From Lepidurus packardi (Eukaryota; Arthropoda; Branchiopoda; Notostraca; Triopsidae), in NCBI GenBank assembly GCA_023053545.1, contig JAKZAN010000006.1, forward strand, positions 1,617,001 through 1,681,000: a stretch of 64,000 nt of DNA. Direction: 5' to 3'. The stretch's first letter is position 1. The number at the start of each line of letters is the position of its first letter. Shown here one piece after another: positions 1 through 14,167 of this stretch. The translations under genes were made by a program, and so were the position numbers. The notes beneath the pieces are model-generated. The model worked only from the letters and a program-made list of their open reading frames with translations. It was not told the DNA's origin and made no database searches.

Positions 1-77
1 CCAATGTTATGTTTGACGTGATTAGGTTGAGCTTTGTGGTAGCTTGTATTCATGTACCGTTTGTATTTCTCTTGTAG

Positions 78-3000
78 TGTCGAGTTGTTCCATCGTACGT
101 GCGATGAAGCGCGAGATTGGATGCAGGAAAAAATGACAAAAATTGACACGGAAGATCTTGGCCGTGACTTACAAACTGTACAAGCTTTACAGCGCAAGCA
201 TACCAACTTGGAGCGTGAGCTGGCGCCTTTGGAAGAAAAAACTAAAAAAGTTCATCACCTAGCAGCCTCGTACGGCACTTACTTTTCTTTCTTTTATTTT
301 CCCGATCTTATGTGTAACTTATTTATAGTAACATGTTGGGCTTTCTTTGAAAGTTTTAGACTAACATGTTAAACTACTTTAGCTTGAAAATGTTAGGGTT
401 TGCTTTTAAGAATTCTATAACTAAAGCTCTACTGTTATATAGGGTAACTCAGTCTTACCCAGAAGAAACTCGTGCCGTCAATTTGCGTCTTAACGAGATC
501 CAAAGTTTGTGGGAAGAAGTTAAGAATAAAGCCCTGGCGAGACGAGCCAGATTGGAGCAGGCTGTTGGCCAACAAATTTTTCTCAAAGGAGCTAAAAACC
601 TGGTAAAATCTATATCTTTTGACTTACTCTGGTTCCGAAGAAAAAATCAGGAGATTTGAGGAGAGAGATATGAATTTAATATTTGCTAATGTAGTTGCTC
701 TGGGCTAGCGATGTGAAAGAGCTACTTAATTCGGACGCGACAGCCCGAGATGTAGCGACTGCCCAAGGCTTAGTGAAAAAGCACCAAGAACTCGGCGACG
801 ACATCCGAGCTCACCAAGACGAGTAAGTTTTTTTTCTTCTTAACTTATTCGTACTTAAAATTGAAACGAAGTAGGCTTTTACCTACTGTCGTGTCTTTAT
901 TCTTTGATTCTCTGTTCATGCATACCATTCAGTTTAGTTTAGAACAGAACAGGGAATGGAGGGGATTACAATGGTGGGAAGGTATTAGGGAATACAGTGG
1001 GGGAGGGAGGGGTTTTTTTACTTACCTATAACTACAACATACATTCGCTTGCACACCTTCAAACATTATTTACACATTCACACAAATCTTGACTGCTTCG
1101 TTCAGAAAGAGAGTTAGATCGTTGACGGTTGAAGGGCTTGATAGGGTGTCGTTTACTTGATACTTTATTGTTTACTTGTTAGATTTCCTTATCCATATTG
1201 TAGTGTTGCACTTCTTCGCTACAGCGTTTTTCATTCATTTCATTCTCCCAGTTTTCATGCCATTTGCTTTTCATTTCTTTTCAGGTTTGCTGAATTAGAA
1301 GCTCTGGGTGTTCAAATCTTGCAGCACAACCCAGATAATAAGGATGTGCGTGAGAAGTTAGAGCAATTGGAAGAGGAGCGCAAGGCGTTGTGGCGAGGCT
1401 GGCAACAGAAAGAAGCATATTTGCAACAGTCGTGGGACTTGCAGTTGCTAAATCGTGAAGCGGACCAAATAGGTGCCGCAACCTCGTCACAAGAGGCTAT
1501 TCTTGAGAACCAGGACTTAGGCGTAAGCTGCTTTTTATCATGAGTATCTTTTGGTGCTAAAGCTCGGTTTTCTATGGTTACTTTTTAGAATACGTTGGAC
1601 GAAGTAGAAGCTCTTATTAAGCGACACGAAGACTTTGAGAATACTTTGGTCGCCCAGGACGAACGACTGAAAAGTTTCAGTGACATGGCTGACAAGTTGG
1701 TCAAAGCGGGTCATTACGACAGCCCCTAGTAAGTTTTAAAAAGTCGTGCTTAATTTTTCGGCAGAAACTAATTCCGACATATTTATTTTAGTATTACAGG
1801 TCGTAGGGATGAAGTATTAGCTAGGCGAGATGCAGTCAAGAAATTATGTGCTGAAAGGGCGGCATTGTTAGCTGCGTCTCGCAGTTTTCATGAATTGGCC
1901 GCGTTAGTAGAAGATACGCGTTCCTGGTTGGCACAGAAACGTAAAGCTGCTTTGGATGAGTCCTATCGCGACCTCAACAACTTGGAACGCAAGTTGCAGA
2001 AACATGAAGCTTTTGAAAGAGAGTTACGTGCCACTGAAGGGCTCTTGAAAACTTTAAACAAGGTAACGTCGAGCTTTTTGACTTATTTGCGGGCTTGACT
2101 TTTTGAACGACTGCTTCTTAAGTTACTTTATTAAGACTAGAATTGTAATCTCGTTATGGTTTCTTTGTAGGCTGGACAAGGGATGATTGCTAAGAGTCAC
2201 CCTCGGAGGGACGATATTGCATTAATGCTGGAAGTCATGAACGCCGAGTGGGAGGAACTGGTAGCCGTTTCGAAAGACAAGGGCGTAAAATTGCGCCAGG
2301 CAGCAGCCCAACATGCATACAACAAGTAAGAACTGATTCATAAAGAAGGCTTGCGTCATCTTTTGATCTGGGACCAACTTAATGATGGTTTTCCCTATTC
2401 TTAGAACGTTGGAAGATGCCAAGGGCAAGTTGGATGATTTTGAGACTCAATTAAAGAACGAAGAGTTGGGAACTGATTTACGTAGTTGTCGTGAGCTTGC
2501 AAAGAAGCATCAGAATTTGGAACACGAAGTAGGTGTCTGGGAGCAGACAATTGGCGATTTGGTCAACGCTGGACAAGATATGGCCGATGGTCACTTCGAT
2601 GCTGATAGCATTATCAATAATGGCCAAGTATTCCAAGGCAGGTTAGACCATTTGAAAGATCCTATGGCTAAACGACGTGCCGCCATTGAGGAAGCTTTGC
2701 GGTTCCAAAAATTCAACTTTGAAGTGGACGTGGAACTGCAATGGATCAAGGAACGAATGCCAGCAGCGACTTCGGAAACTTTGGGCCAGGACTTGCACCA
2801 AGCACAAAATCTCGATAAAAAACACAAGAAGCTAGAAGCGGAGCTTCAAGGTCACCAGGCTGCTATTGACCATGTACTACGCACTGGCGATGAGCTGATT
2901 GCGCAAAAGCATCCTGATCGTCAGCAAGTAAGATCATTATTTTGGTATCAAAAACAAGAGCACGCATGTATTGAAGTACTTGTGCATTCGTACTAAATAT

Positions 3001-6000
3001 ACGCATGTGTATATTCGCACTAAATGTACACATGTACATTCGTACACGTGTACATTCATACGCATATAAATCCGTACTAAGTGTACACATGTATGCATGT
3101 ACATTCGTACACGTGTACATTCATACGCATATAAATCCGTACTAAGTGTACACATGTATGCATGTACATTCGTACACGTGTACATTCATACGCATATAAA
3201 TCCGTACTAAGTGTACACATGTATGCATGTACATTCGTACACTTTTATACTTCAGTACTTTACTAAAGTAGTTTAGTATGTAAGTACGAATATACTAAAG
3301 TACGTAAGTACGAATGTACAGTACTCAAACTATTGATGTCTATGTGGACTTGCAAATTGACCAATGACAGGGCTTATCCGTCGTTTCGACCAATCCTGTC
3401 CTTTCCGGACCACTACTACGCTTATGTTGGGTTGTCAACACGATAGTGCTTCTAAACTCCCCAGATCATTCAGTTGAAGGAACGGGCCATTCAATTCAAT
3501 GCCCCTTACTGGCAAAACGGACAAAACCAAAAAAGTGTTTGTATGTCCAAGCACTTTCTTTTTTTTTCTATTTAGCCAGTGAAGAGGGATTAGCTTCGTT
3601 AATAAAGGACATTCAATTGAATGATCTGTTCCTTTTGAGTACTGTACTGTACTAAAGCACTCTCTTTTTTTTCCATTTAGCCAGTGAAGAGGGATTAGCT
3701 TCGTTAATTAAGGACATTCAATTGAATGATCTGTTCCTTTTGAGTACTGTACTGTACTAAAGCCATTAAATACGAGTGCACTAAACTAATTAAGTACGAT
3801 TACGAGTATTAAAGTACTTTAGTACTAATATACTTGAGTGCTTAAGCACTAGTGTACTAAAGTAGTAATGCACTTAAGTACTAATGTTGATACTAATAAC
3901 TCCGTCTCCGTCTAGATTGAGGTCAAATGCAAAGACCTCAAACAGGTATGGAAAGAGCTGTGCGAAGCTGCTGCCAGCCGACGGAAGAAGCTCGATCTGT
4001 CTTCTAAAGCCCAACAGTTCTTTTTCGAAGCTGAGCAGATTGAATCATGGGTTGGCGAGAAAACGGACCTTATGAATTCGCCTGATGTGGGTAAAGACGA
4101 AGATGCTGCGATCAAACTCTTAACTAAACACAAAGTAAAGACTTAAGGCGAGAGAAAAGGGAAGGCAAGGAAGTAAAACGTGTTTTGATAGGCTTTTGAG
4201 TTGGAGTTAGACACCTATAGTGGCTTGGCGAGCGAAATGGGCAACATGGCTCAAGCCATGGTCACTGCTAATCATCCGGACGCGAAACTCATTGCCCAGA
4301 AACAACAGCTTTTGAGCCAGGGCCTGAAATCACTGCATAAAGCTGCGGTCAGTAGGAGGAAACGCCTCATGGAATCAATGCATCGGCATGAATACTTACG
4401 CGAAACAGATTCTCTCTTGGCGTGGATGCAAGAGCAACTTAATGTAGCCAATTCTGAAGATTATGGTCAAGATTATGAACATTTGTTGGTAAATCACTTC
4501 CATTGTATTGTAGAAAGTATTCACATGAACTTGGTTCAAATGACACTTTTAGACACTGCAAAATAAGTTTGAAGACTTTAAGCATAGACTAGAGGGAGGC
4601 GCCGAGAGATTTAACCAATGCGACGAGTTGGCGAAAAAGTTGATTGCCAATGAAAATCCCTATGCGGCAGATGCTGACATACGTCAAGAGCAGTTACGGT
4701 AAGTTTTGCCTACTTGATTGCGACTTTTACTTGGTGAAAGGCTGAAACTTGACTCTTGCCTCTTAACCAATGTTTCTTATTAACCTCACCTTATTGCACT
4801 TTGTTCTTGCCATTTTATTGCATGCCTTCAAAATTCCTTTGCTCGCCATTTCTGGGATTGGGATAGTACGCCTGACAAAAACGCTACTTCTTCACCTAAA
4901 AAAGAAGAAAAGCCAGCCAAGCAAGTGCTTGCTAAACATACCAAGCTCTGGTAATAGTACTAAAATAGTTTCCCTTTAACATTCCTTGAGCAATTACCTG
5001 AAAATGTGGGGAAGTGTCGGTCTAAGGAAACAAAAATTATTAGTGACGTTTGGGGCAAGTTGTTGGAAGCTGCGGACGCAAGGGATCGGAAGCTGGCAGC
5101 GGCCGGCGAGATACATCGCTACAACCGCGACGTTTCCGAAGCTCTTTCTCGTATTCAAGAGAAAATGTCGGCCATCCCTGATGATCTGGGCCGTGACCTG
5201 AACTCGGTTTTATCGTTATTACGACGTCATGAAGGGTTTGAGAATGATTTAGTGGCCCTTGAAGCACAATTACAAGTACGAAATTTTTTAATGATGGACA
5301 CTAATTACATGACTAAATTTGGTGGGGTTTAATTCTTATTTAATTTCTTTGGTGTAGGTTTTGATTGATGATTCGGCGCGTTTACAAGCAGCTTATCCGG
5401 GTACAAATGCGGATCATATTAAAGACCAGCAAGCGTTGGTGGTTGACCATTGGGAAGTGCTGCAAGAACGTGCAGCTCGACGCAAAGAAGAATTACTTTC
5501 GGCCTGCGAATTCCATCGATTCTTGTCTTCGGTAAGTTCTGCTTCTTTTCTTGTGTGTATCACGTGCGTTGCTAGTGTCAGCTATTTCACGGCTGTGTTT
5601 CAACACTTTGGGAGAAGTTTGGCCCGTTTTTAATCACTTTTAATTTTGAATAACTTTTGTTAATAATAACTTTAGGAATATCTACTACTTATCAGTAATA
5701 ACTTTTTAATGCCTTGGGTTAATAACTTTATTTTTAATTAATTTTATTAATTTGTATTGATTTTTACTAATTTTTTATAACATTTTTTAATAACTTTGGC
5801 TGTAGGTACGAGACTTGAGCAATTGGGCCCAAGAAGTGCAGAATACAATGGGAGCCGAGGACAAAGTACGTGACGCTAGTGGCGCACAAGCTCTACGAGC
5901 AGAACACGACAGACTCAAAGCCGAGATTGAAGCGCGGGAAGATTTGTTCGGTTCAGTGAAACAAGTGGGCGAGCAGCTGATCCATGATGGACACCCCATG

Positions 6001-9000
6001 ACGCCCGTAATAACCTTGATTTTTGCTTCATGCGAATTTGGTGATTAAACTTAACCTTGTGTTTACCGTTTTAGGAGATTCAAGAGAAACTGCGTCAATT
6101 GTTGGAAGACAGAAATAAACTACACATGGCCTGGCACCAGAAACAGGTTTATTTGGACCAACTGTTGGACTTGCATTTCTTTTTGCGGGATGCTAAGCAA
6201 ATAGATACTATTTCCAGCGCACAAGAAGTATGTTCCTGACTTCTTTGGGTAAAACCGTTTAAGCTTAAAAACTTTGGTTTGAAAACTAGGCGGCATTGGC
6301 GAGCACTGAAATCGGGACAACCGTAGAAGAAATTACTGTACAAGTAAAGAAACACGAAGCTTTCGAGAAGCTTGTAGCTGTGCAAGAAGAGAAGTTGGCT
6401 GCTTTAGAAGAACACGGCGAGAAATTAATCGAGCAGAAGCATTTTGAAAGTGCCTTGGTGCAGCAACGCATCCGTGAAGCCACCAAACGACGAGCCAAAG
6501 TTAAAGAATTAAGTTTAGCAAGGAAAAATCGGCTCAAAGATGATTTGTTGTATGCACAATTCTCGCGAAATGCCAGCGAGGTAATCACATGTTTGTTATA
6601 AATTTTTTTATAATTATCGTGCCAACTTTTGTTTGTCCACTCTTATAATTACGTTTCTTGTTGCCACAAAGAGTTGCTTTGATGATTTTTATTTTTATTC
6701 GTATTTCTTATTCAAAGGCGGATCTGTGGATTGATGAGCGCCAGAAACAATTGGATGTTGAAGATCAACAAGGACACGTGACTACGTTAGAGGAGAAAGT
6801 GAAATGTTTGCAGAAACATCAGACATTCCAGGCTGAATTGTCCGCCCACCAGGGTCGCATCAATGATATATGTCAACAAGGTAGATTTTCAAAGAATTTT
6901 CGAAAGAAATTTCCCCCTTATTCCTGAGCATGTTAGGTGATACACTGTTGGCCAACCGACACGAAGCTGCGCGAGACATCAATGCGCAGCTTGAAGCTCT
7001 GCTCGCAAAATGGAAACAGTTATTGGCGTCATCTACGGCTCAAGGACGCGGCTTGGAGGAAGCGCAAGATATTCTCGAGTTTAATAACCAGATTGAAAAG
7101 GCCGAAGCCTGGATGCGCGATAAGGTAAGCAAAAAAAACTTGCGTTTTTACGACAAATTGTGTTTTTTCTATCAAATCCATGCGTATCATAGGAAATGAT
7201 GGTCCATGTGGCTGAGAAAGGCCGAGATTATGAACATTGCTTGGCTTTGCAGCGAAAACTGGACGATGTGGATTCCGATATGCGTGTGGATGAAAAACGC
7301 TTGAAAGCAATCAACGCTTTAGCTGAGAAATTAGTACGACAAGGACGTGGAGATGTTCGACCAGTACAGCAGCGCCGAGAACAGTTAAACCAACGGTAGG
7401 GACCGAGTTGTGTGTGGGGAAAAACTTATCTAAATTGTTAAATTTGCTATTAGGTGGAAGAATTTACAAGGGGATTTGGAGAAATACCGCGAGGCTTTAG
7501 GGGAAGCTTTGGAGTTGCACGCCTTCCATCGGGATTTAGCTGATACCGACAGTCGTATTTCGGAAAAAGCTACTCTTTTACAGCCAGAAGAAACGCCTGT
7601 GCAAGAAGAAGAGTCCTTGACTGCGGTTGAAGCATTGCAACGCAGACAGGAAGCAATGGAGAGGGACCTGACGGCCATTGAAGGCAAACTAAGAGTAAGA
7701 GTTGTCTATTTCGAAACCCTTCAAGCTGTTATTTGTTGAGTTTCTATTAGTTATTTATCACGTTGCTTCTTTGCAGGAACATGAATCCGAAGCTCGTCGC
7801 TTGACTAGGAAATACCCTGATAAGTCGTCGGCTATTCACTCGCGGTTGTCAGATGCACAGGACCATTGGCGTAGTCTGCAAGATCTAACAGCCCAACGTA
7901 GGGCCGCTTTGGCAGCTTCATGTGTCCGTAACAAATTCTGGGAGGATTTGAAAGAACTGGAGCGCTGGGTTCAACGTATGATTGAACGAATGGATGAAAC
8001 CGGTCTGGCCAGTGACACCAGCACAGCCGAAGCCAACTTGCAGCTGCATCAAGAGCGCAAAGCAGAGATAGATGGACGCCAGCATAGTTTTAGCGTTTTG
8101 AAAGACTTCGGGCATAAGTTGGTCCAATCCGAGACGGATCCTGCCACCAAAGAGCAGTTAGCAAGGCAAGTGGCCCGTTGCGAAGAACTACGACGTATGC
8201 TGGCCGCATCTTGGGAAGAGCGAAAACAAGTTTTGGTGCAATGCTATCAAAGGGGTCAATTTATGGAAATGGCCGAGCAAGTTAAAGCTTGGCTGGCTCG
8301 CCAAGAAGCTTTCCTCTCCAATGACGACACTGGCGTAAGTGCTTTTTGGCCAAATTTTTGTGTACCTTATGTCATTTTATAATTTCTCTTGAGTAGGATT
8401 CACTCTCGAGTGTTGAGATGCTGATCCGGAAACATGATGCCTTCGAACGCACAATGGCAGCTCAAGGGGGGCGTGTAGAAGAGCTCGAGCGCGTGGCTCA
8501 TGACCTCACTTCTGGTACAGTCCCTCATTATGATGCACAAGGCATCCTCCACACGCTGGACAACGCGTTACGCGCTAAAGATCGTGTTCGTGATATGGCT
8601 TCACAACGACGTCGTAAATTGCATCAATCCAAGCAACTTTTCGTCTTCCTCCGCAACGTCCATGAAGTAGAAGCCTTCATTTCGGAAAAACTGCAAGTGG
8701 CTTGTGACGAAAACTACCGCGATGTCACCAATTTGCAAAGCAAAGTGCAGAAACAGATTGCATATGATGCCGAGCTTCAAGCAAATCGCCCCCGCGTAGC
8801 TGGAGTAACGTCCGAGGGTGAAAATTTGATCGCCGCTGGGCATTTTGCATCTATGGAAATTCGCAGTCAGTTGGACTCAGTAGAATCGCAATGGCGTCAG
8901 TTACAAGACGCTTCAGCCCTGAAGAAAAAACGCTTGAACGAAGCGTACCAAGCCATGCTTTTCAGCCGTAATCTAGACGATTTGGAGTCGTGGATGGACG

Positions 9001-12000
9001 ACGTGGAAGAACAGTTACAAAACGAAGATCATGGCAAAGATTTGGCGTCAGTCTCGCACCTACTTAAAAAACATCAAACCTTGGAAGCAGATATCAACGG
9101 CCATGCTGAAAATGTGGGAAGTTTGAAAAACGGAGCCGACGTCTTCGTTAAAGAAAGCCATTTTCTGGCGGAGGACATCTTAACACGAACTTTAGCTTTG
9201 GTGAAAAGGTAAGACGCGCTAAATTTAAGAATACATTCCTCCGGTGTTTGGATATTTCCTGAAAGTTGTAAATTTAAAACTTGAAAAACGTTTTTAAAAT
9301 TTGCTTTTGTTTATTGAGATTTTCCTTTTCTTGCACAGGTACCATTCCTTGTATGAGCCGTTGCAGATCCGTCGAGATAATTTGGAAGATGCTCAATTAT
9401 TCCATCAGCTATTCCGAGACGTAGAAGACGAAATCACGTGGTTAGGCGAGAAGGAGCCCTTAGTGAACTCCACGGAATTGGGCACTTCACTTGCGTCAGT
9501 TCAGAGTTTGCAGAAGAAGCACCAAGTTTTGGACGCTGATATCCAAGCTCATGAACCACTTATAATGGCCATCCAATCTCGCGCGAAGCAAATCGTCAAG
9601 TCGGGTCACTATGCCGGCCCCGAAATTGAAGCCAAAATGAAGGAAATGATGCAGAAATTGGAGGCTATTAAGGATAGTTCAGCCGTTCGCAAGTTGAGGC
9701 TTTTGGATGCAGTCGAATCGCAAATGGTAGTCATTGAGCTCTTTTATAAAAACATGCCCATGCCTAGGGATATTAACGAATTTTCGTTTTAAACAATTCA
9801 ACAGTTTTATACGGAAGCGACAGAAGCAGAAGCCTGGATTCGTGAAAAGAGGCCGTTGTTGACAAGCGTGGACGTTGGGAAAGATGAAGACAGCGTGCAA
9901 AGCTTGTTGAAGAAACTCGAAGCTTTGGAAAGGGATATCAGCAGCTTTAATTCTCAAGTTGGACGCTTAGCCAAGTTGGGGCAAGGTTTGGTCGACCGAG
10001 GACACTTCGATGCTGCCAACATCCAAGGAAAGATGTCCAAAGTAGAATCCCAGTACGCCTTGTTGCAACAGTTTTTGGAGGAGCGCCACCAACGACTGAA
10101 CCAAAGCCGCAAACTACTGAAATTCTTGCGAGAAGCTGACGAGTTTGCGGATTATTTGAATGAACAGACGAATGTCGCCGCTTCGGAAGATTATGGTCGG
10201 GATGTCGAACACGTTGAGATCTTAATTCAGAAATTCGACAAGTATAACAGGAAATTTGTATTTTGGAAGTTCTAGTTAATTTTTTTCTTTTTTTGCTGTA
10301 GTTTCATGCTGACTTTGGAGGCTAGTGGAGATAAGTTGGAACGCTTGAAGACTACAGCCAACAATCTGTTTGCTGAACATAACCCCGAACCAGCTCGAAT
10401 CCGCACCAAGATGGATGATGTACAGCAAATGTGGGAAGATTTGCACGAGTTGGCTCATGCCCGTCAAGAAGTGCGTCTTTTGTTCTGTTAAACTTTCTAT
10501 TCTGTAGCAATCGCTTCCGATATTAGTCTCTTTAATATCGACTAGCTTAGAATTTCCTAATTTCTATCAAAATCACAAAATGTAGTCTGAGTTTCAAAGA
10601 AATATCCGGAACTTTTCAGGCACTGGCGGGAGCTAAACAGGTGCATGTCTTTGACCGGAACGCTGACGAGACTGTGGCTTGGATCGCCGAAAAAGACGCA
10701 GCATTATCTTCTGAAGATTTTGGCCAAGATTTAGAAGGCATTCAAAGCTTGGCTCGGCGACATGTCGGTTTAGAGCGTGACTTGGCGGCAGTGAAAGAAC
10801 AGGTGGAATTAGTCGTGGCTGAAGCTGGGCGTTTATCCCAAGAATTCCCCAGTGCAAGAGATCATATTGCCGTCCGGCTGGAGGAAACGGTGAATGCCTG
10901 GAATGAGCTATTGGACCGTGCAGCTCTACGCAAAGATAAATTGCAACAAGCTGAGCAGCTGCAAGCTTACTTTGATGATTACCGAGATCTCATGTAAGAT
11001 TTTTTTGTCTTATTTCTAAGGCCTGTTTCATATTAAGTTACGCTGATCACGTAGGCACATGATCGCGATATTCAATGCTGTTTTTTTTTTTATTAAAGCT
11101 TAAGAGACTAAAACTTAATTTGTAATTAGGGCTTGGGTGAATGAGATGATTGCCAAAGTGACAGCTCCCGATTTAGCCAAAGATGTGACTACTGCCGAAA
11201 CCCAAGTGGCTTTGCATGACGAGTACCAGGATGAAATCCAAGCTCGAGCGGAAGCTTTTAGCCAGTTTTCAAACACTGGGAATCGGTTAATCGATGATGG
11301 ACATTTTCTTTCTGAAGAAATCCAGGATAAAGTGGCTACTTTGAATCAACGTCACACCGCTTTGCTTGACGCTTGGCGCTTGAGACGAGAGATCTATCAA
11401 CAAAACTGGGACACGCTGGTGTTCAAACGCGATGCCGCGTTAATAGACGGCTGGCTGGACAGTCGCGAAGCGCAGCTAAAAGAAGGTCATTTGGGTGTAA
11501 ACATTCGCGAAGTAGAGGAGCTCATCCGTCGACATGAGGACTTCCAACAAACTTTGGAAGCCCAAGAAGAAAAACTTGCCACCATTCGAAGAATTACTTT
11601 GGTAAATAACGGTTTCCTTATGAGTTGACTGGGCTAATATGCTGCTTTGTTTAGCTGGAAGAAGCTTTTGCCAACCTGAAAAAGCGCGAAGAAGAAGCCA
11701 AGAAGTTGGAAGTGCAACGAAGGGAGCAAGAAAGAGCAGATGCAGCTAGGAAGAAAGAAGTCCATCGACTAGCGAACGTAGTTTCAAAATACTTTGTATT
11801 CATGCCTTCATTATTAACACGGGTGGTCTCACGTCTAGGAACGTCGTCAAGAAGAGCAACGACGCAGAACGCAAGAAATCAAAATTAACCGCGAAGATAT
11901 GGAACGCATAAACTTGAGCCTCAACGGAGATTTGAAAGCTTCTCCTGCAGCTCCCGCACGCTCTATCTCGAATTCAGGGTCTGAGCGAGCTGATGGTTCA

Positions 12001-14167
12001 CCGAGGTACTTCGTAAAAGCTCTTGTTTGCTTCTCTATTAAATCTCTTATATTTATTGCACTATAGACTGAGCGCAAGGGATGTTTCGGACGGGAACAGC
12101 ATGAAAAAAATGGGCAGCCAGACCTCTTTATTAAATGATCGTTACAGGCCAGGTTCGTGCAAGATTCGCCAAATTCTAGTAAATCAAGTGTAACCTGGAA
12201 TTGTAGGGAGCGTCAAAAGAGCGGAGAGCATGAAGGTCGGCACTAGTCCTTTGGAAAGCCTGAAAGTTAAACGTACGCCTTCGTTTACGACCCGAAGACA
12301 CACCCAAAGCTTCCGCAAACACAAGAAAATGGATACAATGGCCGATTTGCCGCCTGTGGAGATCGAAGGCCACTTGGACCGCAAACAAGAATTCCAAAGT
12401 GGTGGCAAGAAAGCAGCTATCCGCTCCTGGAAAAATTATTATACCGTGTTATGTGGGCAGCTACTTTGCTTCTTTAAGGACCATGAAGATTTCACGGAAA
12501 GTAAAGCAGCAGCTCCTCCTCTTATTTTGTACCAGGCGCTCTGCGAACGTGCCACCGATTATACCAAACGCAAAAACGTCTTTAGGTAATCGAAACTTTA
12601 CAGCAATTTTATATAAATAATATAAATAAACATTTTTTAAAAAAAATAAAGAAACAAATTTTATATAAATAAAAGAAAAATATGTACTAATGTCTATCAT
12701 TGTCGACAGGATTCGAACTACTGACGGAGCCGAGTACCTATTTGCTACTCATGAAGAGAAGACTTTAGAGGAATGGGTGAACAAGATAGTTTTCCATGCT
12801 AATTTGGCTCCGTCCCAGCAGTTGTTGAGCTACGATGCCCAAAAGGTAACGTGAACGGTTTAATTAATGCTTAATAAGACACGTGCACGGTGATAGTTAC
12901 TAAGCACGTTCCTCCTTTGAGTTCCTCTCTCTGTGTTTTCAGTGTATGCTTACTTAGCACGCATCACGACTGTAATTCTAATCTGTGGTCTTTGTGTCTG
13001 TTTGCATGTCTTATCCCACCTGTGAATGTCAAAGCCGGATGGCATGGTTACGCTTATGAAGCCTCTGCCCACAACAAGTCGTTTGACCACTCATATGCAT
13101 GACAAAGGCAAGAAAGACAGAGACGATGATGATGAAGATGGCTTTGAAAGTGCCAACTCAAGCCCTAATTCGTCGTCGCCTACTGCACGGAAGAACATAA
13201 CCCAAGTTCTAACACAGGTCAACTTTTAACGCACTCCCTGTAGTCAACCCCTTTGTTTTTAACTTAAGACTTTGCTGAACTTAATCTCTACCTGTTTACC
13301 TGAACGCTTCAGCATCGTTTTCTTATAATTACAGACTGAAAAGGACGTCGCAGCCCCTCCTCCGCTAGCCCTTCGGCCGGCCGCATTCCGTGTGCCGCAA
13401 TCTGCGGACAAACCCGAAGTACCTCGTCGTTCATTCCAGGAAGATGTGTGGGTAAGACGCCCTCCAACTGAAGTAGACGGTAAGTGAATTGGTGTTTGAG
13501 GGCATCTTTCTTGTGTTCACTGCTTATTGTGTGTCAATGGTGTTTGTTTCCGTTCCGTATAGCTTCTGTTCCTTTGCCGGCTTTACCGCGTTCAGCTCCG
13601 CCACCTTTACCCCAATCCCGACCTCCAATTCCACCAAGAACACAGATGGCTCCTCCGCCTCGTCCAGCTCCAGAAGATTGGAGTCCGCCTTCAAATTATG
13701 GCAATGGTAAACCCCGCTTGTCGAGCTTGTATTTGTTCGCTGGTTATTTAGTTTCGCACGCCAGATAAATTTAGAGGGTTTACTAAATTTACGATTGATC
13801 AATAGGATCACACAACAACGGGGAAGCAGCTCGTGCGGCTAGTTACAGCAATCTTGAAGCTCCGCCCATTCCTCCAGCCCGTCCAAGCTCGATGCCTTCA
13901 CCTCCACGTTCACAACCACCTACCACCAACGTTACTGCCAGCGGTCAATCTTGGTCATCAGGAGCCCGTGGTTATGGCTCAGCAAGCTCGTCTACTAGCA
14001 CGCTGGAGTCGCGACACGGGCCGGGAACTGGACATCCCAATCCCAGTGACACGTCGTCAGAAAGTGACGCTCCACTACCGTCTCCACGCAAGGATAAAGA
14101 CGGTAAAGAAAAAGGTCGAAGCAGCGTTTTGGGCATCTTTAAGCGAAGGAAAGGTGCCCAGGTGTAA
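78..14167 (+). CDS. kst: Beta-heavy spectrin (karst/SPTBN5-type), 3' part
   Basis: Cortical actin-membrane cytoskeleton protein; the 5' end lies outside the window. Exons: 78-269, 443-602, 695-822, 1285-1522, 1589-1728, 1792-2062, 2171-2325, 2405-2927, 3916-4134, 4201-4488, 4553-4698, 4867-4924 (uncertain), 4991-5275, 5358-5531, 5806-6006, 6075-6227, 6290-6580, 6718-6880, 6937-7124, 7193-7395, 7454-7694, 7777-8334, 8397-9208, 9339-9726, 9805-10241, 10302-10470, 10620-10993, 11130-11601, 11655-11777, 11839-12005, 12067-12152, 12207-12585, 12710-12845, 13035-13217, 13335-13479, 13563-13706, 13806-14167. About 3,100 residues are visible. Roughly 2,540 of them form about 24 triple-helical repeats of ~106 aa with the usual W and LxxxH heptads. 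Conventional beta-spectrin has only 17 repeats and beta-heavy has 30, so this is beta-heavy. A PH domain (12340-12845; RSWKNYYTVLCGQLLCFFKD) and a polyproline, SH3-ligand-like tail follow. The stop is at 14165-14167. Confidence 0.93.
3034..3245. repeat. 65-bp tandem repeat in a spectrin intron
   Basis: Copies begin at 3034, 3099 and 3164, with a partial fourth at 3229, giving a strict 65-bp period. The unit is built from GTAC/ACGTGTAC/CATGTAC palindromes and is almost identical between copies, which implies recent expansion. It lies inside the 988-nt intron 2928-3915. Long open frames on the minus strand here (Tyr/Cys/Thr-rich) are by-products of the repeat, not genes. Confidence 0.95.
3549..3762. 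repeat. ~105-bp direct duplication in the same spectrin intron
   Basis: Two nearly identical copies, about 3549-3654 and 3655-3762, each run from AAGCAC plus a T-tract through TTTAGCCAGTGAAGAGGG to GTACTGTACTAAAG. They differ mainly in the T-tract length and a few substitutions. Flanking sequence (3240-3330 and 3760-3900) is dense in TACTAAAGTAC-like self-complementary words. Confidence 0.93.

Noticed and set aside
2863..3185. Overlapping minus-strand frames rich in Tyr, Cys, Thr, Met
   Set aside because: They are the translation of the 65-bp tandem repeat in a spectrin intron; the repeating peptide has no start context, no homology and lies antisense to a real gene.
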